Shown: piece by piece, positions 41,125-42,969 of the stretch | How positions within the stretch are numbered: the stretch's first letter is position 1 | How the letters are laid out: each line of letters begins with the position of its first letter | Assembly (NCBI GenBank): GCA_902766395.1 | Contig: CACXDL010000001.1 | Location: forward strand, 1 to 42,969 | Length of the DNA stretch: 42,969 nt | Direction of reading: 5' to 3' | Source of the DNA: an uncultured bacterium | Lineage (GTDB): Bacteria; Cyanobacteriota; Vampirovibrionia; Gastranaerophilales; Gastranaerophilaceae | Notes under the pieces: model-generated | Told to the model about the DNA's origin: nothing | Database searches by the model: none | What the model saw: only the letters and a program-made list of their open reading frames with translations | Made by a program: the position numbers and the translations under genes

Positions 41125-41816
41125 TGAGCTATATAAACTTTATAAAAAAAGAATTTGAAGGTTGGGGAAAATATGAAAGATTTATACATCCGGCAGTAAT
41201 ACTGATAATAATCCTAATCTCAATTTATATGAAAGATACGCCTATCGCATTGATTTCTGCGATTTGTGGAATTTGTGCAACAATCTTGGCAGGAAAAGGC
41301 AAAATATCCTGTTATGTATTTGGGATACTTTCAAATATATGCTACTCTTATATTTCATATAAAAATTTATTTTGGGGAAATCTTGCACTAAATATGCTAT
41401 ACTATTTTCCAATGCAATTTGTCGGAATTGCAAATTGGAAAAAACATATGAAAAAAGACAAGCAAGAAATATACAAAACAAAATTAACTAAAAAAGAACT
41501 TCTCATATACACTGCAATTGCGTCAGTTTTAATAATATCTTTATCATTCATTCTAAAGTGTTTTAACGATCTAAATCCGGTTATAGATTCCGTAACAACA
41601 ATACTATCTATATTCGCATTTATTTTTACAGTAAGAAGATGTGTGGAACAGTGGTATGCCTGGACGATTGTAAATGCTTTATGCGTAATTATGTGGATAG
41701 GAGCATATTTGAACGGTTCTCATTGTTTTGCTACAATATTAATGTGGTTTACATATTTTGTTCTGGGAATATATTTTCTTGCAAACTGGGACAAAGAATT
41801 GAAAACAGAGAGGTAA
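41124..41816 (+). CDS. pnuC: PnuC-family nicotinamide riboside transporter
   Basis: The 230-residue protein has about seven membrane helices. MQFVGIANWKKHMKKDKQE matches the PnuC loop (usual form Q-x-x-G-x-Y-x-W), and VRRCVEQWYAWTIVNALCV matches the late W-x-W-x-x-V-N block. PnuC lets nicotinamide riboside or a related vitamin cross the inner membrane by facilitated diffusion. It is coupled to purB, which links NAD and purine supply. The substrate could differ within the family (thiamine or riboflavin relatives exist). Confidence 0.82.
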   Translation: MSYINFIKKEFEGWGKYERFIHPAVILIIILISIYMKDTPIALISAICGICATILAGKGKISCYVFGILSNICYSYISYKNLFWGNLALNMLYYFPMQFVGIANWKKHMKKDKQEIYKTKLTKKELLIYTAIASVLIISLSFILKCFNDLNPVIDSVTTILSIFAFIFTVRRCVEQWYAWTIVNALCVIMWIGAYLNGSHCFATILMWFTYFVLGIYFLANWDKELKTER

Positions 41817-41817
41817 T

Positions 41818-42567
41818 ATGAAAAAAATAATACGGATACTACTTATATTTGTACTTACAATTACTACAACACAGGCTTTCGCAAAAGAAAGAGATTTCGG
41901 AATAATAATAGAAGGAACTGACATTACAGACAAAATAAAAGGAAATTCTGATAATGACACAACAGAAACAAAAAACATTATAAAAGAAACTTCAGATAAA
42001 GATGAAATTCTTTTAAACCCTCAATACAAATTAAAATATAACACTTCACCAAATTATGAAGAAATTAAAAATAAAGACATAGAATACGATAAAACTCCAC
42101 AACAACAAAATCCAAATCCTACATTTAATAATGAATACACACCCAAAACAACATCGTTTACCCAAGAAAAAAAAATGAAATATGCTGATGTAGGAGCCAA
42201 ATACGATACAACTTTTACCCCTGAGAATGCAAAACAAACAAGAACTCTGTATGCAAAAAAAAGATTCAATAAAAAAATGTCAGTTGATACATCATACAAA
42301 ACAGAGACCTTAAATAATATTGAAAGCCAAGGCAAAGGCACGGTTTCTATATCCCCGGAGTATCGTTTTAACGAGCATTTCGCAGTAAAAAACACATTGT
42401 CTAAAAATATGTCAAACAGGAGTACCAAAGAAGAAGCCTCTCTTCATATTAACCCTTTCAAAGATAAAGATCGTATGGATTTTAATGTCGGGGCGGCTGA
42501 AGTACAATACGATAATGGTTCTCCTTCAAGTTCGCAAATTAATTTTGGAACAAATTTTAAATTTTAA
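41818..42567 (+). CDS. Exported protein with beta-barrel-like C-terminus
   Basis: The 249-residue protein has a Sec signal peptide (KKIIRILLIFVLTITTTQAFA, about 2-22, cut likely after AFA). A disordered, Asn/Thr/Lys-rich stretch follows (about 25-125). The last 120 residues are alternating beta strands (KKMSVDTSYKTETL, GTVSISPEYRF, DRMDFNVGAAEVQYDN, SQINFGTNFKF) ending in Phe, as in outer-membrane barrel proteins. There are too few strands for a usual monomeric barrel, so it may oligomerise. It implies a diderm envelope. GAGAGG precedes the ATG, 1 bp after pnuC. Confidence 0.68.
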   Translation: MKKIIRILLIFVLTITTTQAFAKERDFGIIIEGTDITDKIKGNSDNDTTETKNIIKETSDKDEILLNPQYKLKYNTSPNYEEIKNKDIEYDKTPQQQNPNPTFNNEYTPKTTSFTQEKKMKYADVGAKYDTTFTPENAKQTRTLYAKKRFNKKMSVDTSYKTETLNNIESQGKGTVSISPEYRFNEHFAVKNTLSKNMSNRSTKEEASLHINPFKDKDRMDFNVGAAEVQYDNGSPSSSQINFGTNFKF

Positions 42568-42724
42568 TTAAAGAATAATAAAAAAATTCCGTTAATAAAA
42601 ATATGTAAGAAGAGACCTTATGTTAAGAAATATTACATTTAAAAGAAGTAAAAGCTTATAATAACGCAATTTATTTTGAATGTATGTTTTTAAATACATG
42701 TAGGTCTAAGGTATAAGGACAATT

Positions 42725-42969
42725 ATGTTTCAAGAAACTTTAGAACTATACGTCAGAAGGCTTTTAGATTTCCTGATATACTCTAAGAACTATATTATAA
42801 GAAAGAATCCGCTAAAAGCGATCACCGAATCAATAGTAGAAGGAATCAAAGACTTTCTGACAATAAAAAAGAAATTAAAAATGGCACAGTACAGGCTTAA
42901 TTACCACACTCATCAACTACAGAAGATGGAACAGTTAATAGCCGAAAACAGTGACCACAATTTCTTGAA
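42725..42969 (+). CDS. Unknown gene, 5' part only (runs off the window)
   Basis: An ATG at 42725 with AAGGA 5 nt upstream opens a frame that stays open to the window end (81 codons). The product starts MFQETLELYVRRLLDFLIYS and is basic and helical, with a coiled-coil-like KKKLKMAQYRLNYHTHQLQK segment. No family is recognised. The 157 bp before it hold only A/T-rich DNA and a small ATGTAT/ATACAT dyad. Confidence 0.65.
   Translation, partial: MFQETLELYVRRLLDFLIYSKNYIIRKNPLKAITESIVEGIKDFLTIKKKLKMAQYRLNYHTHQLQKMEQLIAENSDHNFL

Overview
The window is about 43 kb of AT-rich chromosome from a low-GC diderm bacterium. Several traits point to the non-photosynthetic sister lineage of Cyanobacteria (Vampirovibrionia / 'Melainabacteria', probably Gastranaerophilales). 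These are a cyanobacterial-type DprA-related protein, a phosphodiester-glycosidase exoprotein, the MEP isoprenoid enzyme Dxr, several lineage-style unknowns (one with a VSFSG segment), and many promoters placed so that the mRNA would start at or next to the ATG. This assignment is inference; no rRNA is present.

Layout. 1-3.4 kb: end of an HU-like gene, a DedA membrane protein, a GAF/HD-GYP protein that has lost catalytic residues, and a Y-family polymerase. 3.5-10.9 kb: a protein made of four GntR-type winged helices, then a condensin operon smc-scpA-scpB with a TPR/metzincin protease overlapping its end. 10.9-19.7 kb: a phosphodiester-glycosidase protein, a minus-strand trio (EF-hand, HEAT-repeat, DprA-related) divergent from pcrA, the rpsF-ssb-rpsR operon, dapF and an unknown. 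32.6-43 kb: a hybrid-type histidine kinase, dxr, hemW, a small unknown, an acyl-CoA synthetase-like gene, tRNA-Pro(CGG), an unknown, purB-pnuC, an exported protein with a beta-barrel-like end, and a partial gene at the right edge.

19.8-32.3 kb holds a compact minus-strand phage-like cluster. In transcription order it has a Zn-ribbon protein, a LuxR-type HTH protein, an amidase, a tail/connector-like protein, the major capsid, a small holin-like protein, a scaffold-like protein, a tail-adaptor-like protein, small terminase, an unknown, a GNAT enzyme, portal and large terminase. It then passes into an accessory zone with a DUF6973-like putative effector, small membrane proteins and a membrane-anchored coiled-coil protein. 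I see no integrase, replication genes, CI-type repressor, tape measure, tail fibre or tailspike. Base composition looks like the host. This fits a decayed podovirus-type prophage, a satellite, or a domesticated particle such as a gene-transfer agent.

The observations most worth following are these. (1) The putative effector and the scaffold-like protein share a distinctive C-terminal motif, suggesting the effector may be loaded as particle cargo. (2) The effector is paired head to head with a small membrane protein, and the pair is tandemly duplicated with a truncated effector in the second copy. (3) A plus-strand promoter and terminator pair inside the packaging genes predicts a small RNA of about 65 nt. 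(4) Many of the phage intergenic gaps hold a strong hairpin. (5) A four-winged-helix GntR array sits directly upstream of smc.
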